Under the pieces are notes generated by a model that ran no database searches, was not told the DNA's origin, and was given only the letters and a program-made list of their open reading frames with translations. From Acidobacteriota bacterium (GTDB lineage Bacteria; Acidobacteriota; HRBIN11), in NCBI GenBank assembly GCA_025061865.1, contig JANXAA010000136.1:1-6250 (forward strand): DNA of 6,250 nucleotides, given 5' to 3'. Every line of letters begins with the position of its first letter. Positions within the stretch are counted from its first letter, which is position 1. Shown here in pieces: positions 5,170-6,250 of the stretch. The translations under genes and the position numbers were made by a program.

Positions 5170-6250
5170 ATGCAAGGTGAACGCCGGGACGTCCTGATCA
5201 TCGTCGCATTCGGCCTCGTTTTCTTCGTCTGGGGGAATTGGGTCCTCTCCGTCACATCCCTGGACGAGGGCCGCAACCTGGACGCTACGCGCCACATGCT
5301 CCAGACGGGTGACCTCCTGGTGCCCTCTTACAACTGCCGCCTGCGCTTCGAGAAACCACCCCTCCTCTACTGGACGACGGCGGTTGGGTTCTTTCTCCTC
5401 GGGCCCAGCGCCCTCAGCGGTCGGCTCGTGTCAGGCCTTTCGGCCATCGCCCTGAGCTGGGCGACATACCGCATCGCCCGGGACTTCTTTGCACCCGACC
5501 GGGCCCGGGCAAGCGCCCTCGTCCTGATGACCTTCCCCCACTTGTGGGTCGAGGCGCGGGCAGCCGTCCCGGAACTCCTGATGACCGCCTGCATGGCATG
5601 GGGTCTATATGCCTTTCTGCGGGGCCGATGGACTCTGGGTTGGCTGGCCCTGAGCCTGGCCTGTTTGGCAAAGGGACCTGTCGGCGTCGTCTTACCCTTA
5701 GGGGTCTACCTCTTGTGGCGGAGAGATTGGCAGTGGCTGAATGTACGGGGCCTGTGGGTCTTCGCTACCGTGAGTCTCCCGTGGTACGGCCTGATGGTCC
5801 TGCGCTTTGGATATGACTACTTTTACAAATTTTTTATATATGAAAACATACTCCGATATACGGGGGCTTACCGGATTCACCTCTACCCCTTCTATTACTA
5901 CGTCCCCATCGTCCTCGTCAGCTCCCTCCTTTACCTGCCCGCCCTCCCCCGCCTCGTCCGGACCTGGCGCCGATCCCTGACGCCCCTGCTGGGATGGTTC
6001 CTCTTCGTCCTATTCTTCTTCAGCCTGAGTCGCAGCAAACTTCACCACTACATCCTGTTCGCCTACCCGCCCCTGGCCATCCTGTGGGCCCACGCTACGT
6101 CAGACCGCTATCGTCAAATCGCTCTGGCCCTGGCCGTCCTCCTCTTGACGGCCGTCTTGGTCGGCGTCGACCAGTACGAACAGCGCCGCTTCGTCCCCGT
6201 CGCCGCCGCCCTCATCCGTGCGACTCAACCGCCGAACATCTACTTCTACA
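5170..6250 (+). CDS. ArnT/PMT-type membrane glycosyltransferase (C-terminus cut by window edge)
   Basis: The 360 visible residues belong to the GT-C superfamily of integral membrane glycosyltransferases (PMT/ArnT-like), which move a sugar from a polyprenyl-phosphate donor onto lipid A, protein or glycan acceptors outside the inner membrane. The first hydrophobic helix (about 8-28) is followed by the acidic motif SLDEGRNLDA (30-39; Asp32-Glu33), then RFEKPPLLYW (59-68), whose Glu61-Lys62 match the residues that hold the lipid phosphate in ArnT. Further features are LAKGP (166-170) and a loop with ENILRYTGAYR (224-234), followed by alternating hydrophobic segments, around ten in all. Typical family members have about 500 residues, so the C-terminal part lies outside. 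ATG 5170 is the first in-frame ATG after a stop at 5041-5043. TTG 5140 is possible, but neither has a clear ribosome site. The acceptor and sugar cannot be inferred. It is divergent from murA. Confidence 0.9.
   Translation, partial: MQGERRDVLIIVAFGLVFFVWGNWVLSVTSLDEGRNLDATRHMLQTGDLLVPSYNCRLRFEKPPLLYWTTAVGFFLLGPSALSGRLVSGLSAIALSWATYRIARDFFAPDRARASALVLMTFPHLWVEARAAVPELLMTACMAWGLYAFLRGRWTLGWLALSLACLAKGPVGVVLPLGVYLLWRRDWQWLNVRGLWVFATVSLPWYGLMVLRFGYDYFYKFFIYENILRYTGAYRIHLYPFYYYVPIVLVSSLLYLPALPRLVRTWRRSLTPLLGWFLFVLFFFSLSRSKLHHYILFAYPPLAILWAHATSDRYRQIALALAVLLLTAVLVGVDQYEQRRFVPVAAALIRATQPPNIYFY

Noticed and set aside
5097..5297. 66-residue minus-strand open frame in the divergent region
   Set aside because: It lies antisense to the conserved DEGR region of the glycosyltransferase, is Arg/Ser/Pro-rich and has no ribosome site.

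Overview
The window comes from a GC-rich bacterium. It carries murA (peptidoglycan synthesis) and radA/sms, both typical of bacteria, and every coding frame strongly prefers C or G at the third codon position. The long fused ADP-forming acyl-CoA synthetase is a family common in archaea and in many anaerobic or thermophilic bacterial lineages, but I cannot name a phylum from this sequence alone.

Layout. Three genes lie head to tail on the minus strand and read right to left. murA (4886 to 3558) comes first. After a 128-bp gap comes a 722-residue NDP/ADP-forming acyl-CoA synthetase (3429 to 1261). After a 116-bp gap comes radA (from 1144, running off the left edge so that its last 70 or so residues are missing). 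To the right, a 283-bp intergenic region (4887-5169) separates murA from a divergent plus-strand gene. That gene encodes a multi-spanning ArnT/PMT-type glycosyltransferase, starts at about 5170 and runs off the right edge.

How the genes relate. murA makes the first committed peptidoglycan precursor. The glycosyltransferase probably moves a sugar from a polyprenyl-phosphate carrier onto a cell-surface acceptor, so both flanks of the divergent region concern the envelope. The acyl-CoA synthetase (acyl-CoA to acid with ATP formation, or the reverse) and radA (recombination branch migration) have no evident link to this, and the minus-strand run looks like ordinary co-directional housekeeping genes. 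A consensus TATAAT box at 4926-4931 probably drives murA and possibly the genes after it.

The most unusual part is the 3' end of murA and the gap after it (about 3450-3630). It holds a degenerate inverted repeat, an imperfect heptanucleotide tandem array, a 16-bp perfect palindrome and a two-tier hairpin. The last 22 codons of murA, beyond the normal end of the enzyme, are written in or just past this repeat, as if a small dispersed repeat had landed at the original end of the gene. I found no CRISPR array, tRNA, rRNA, transposase or clear new system.
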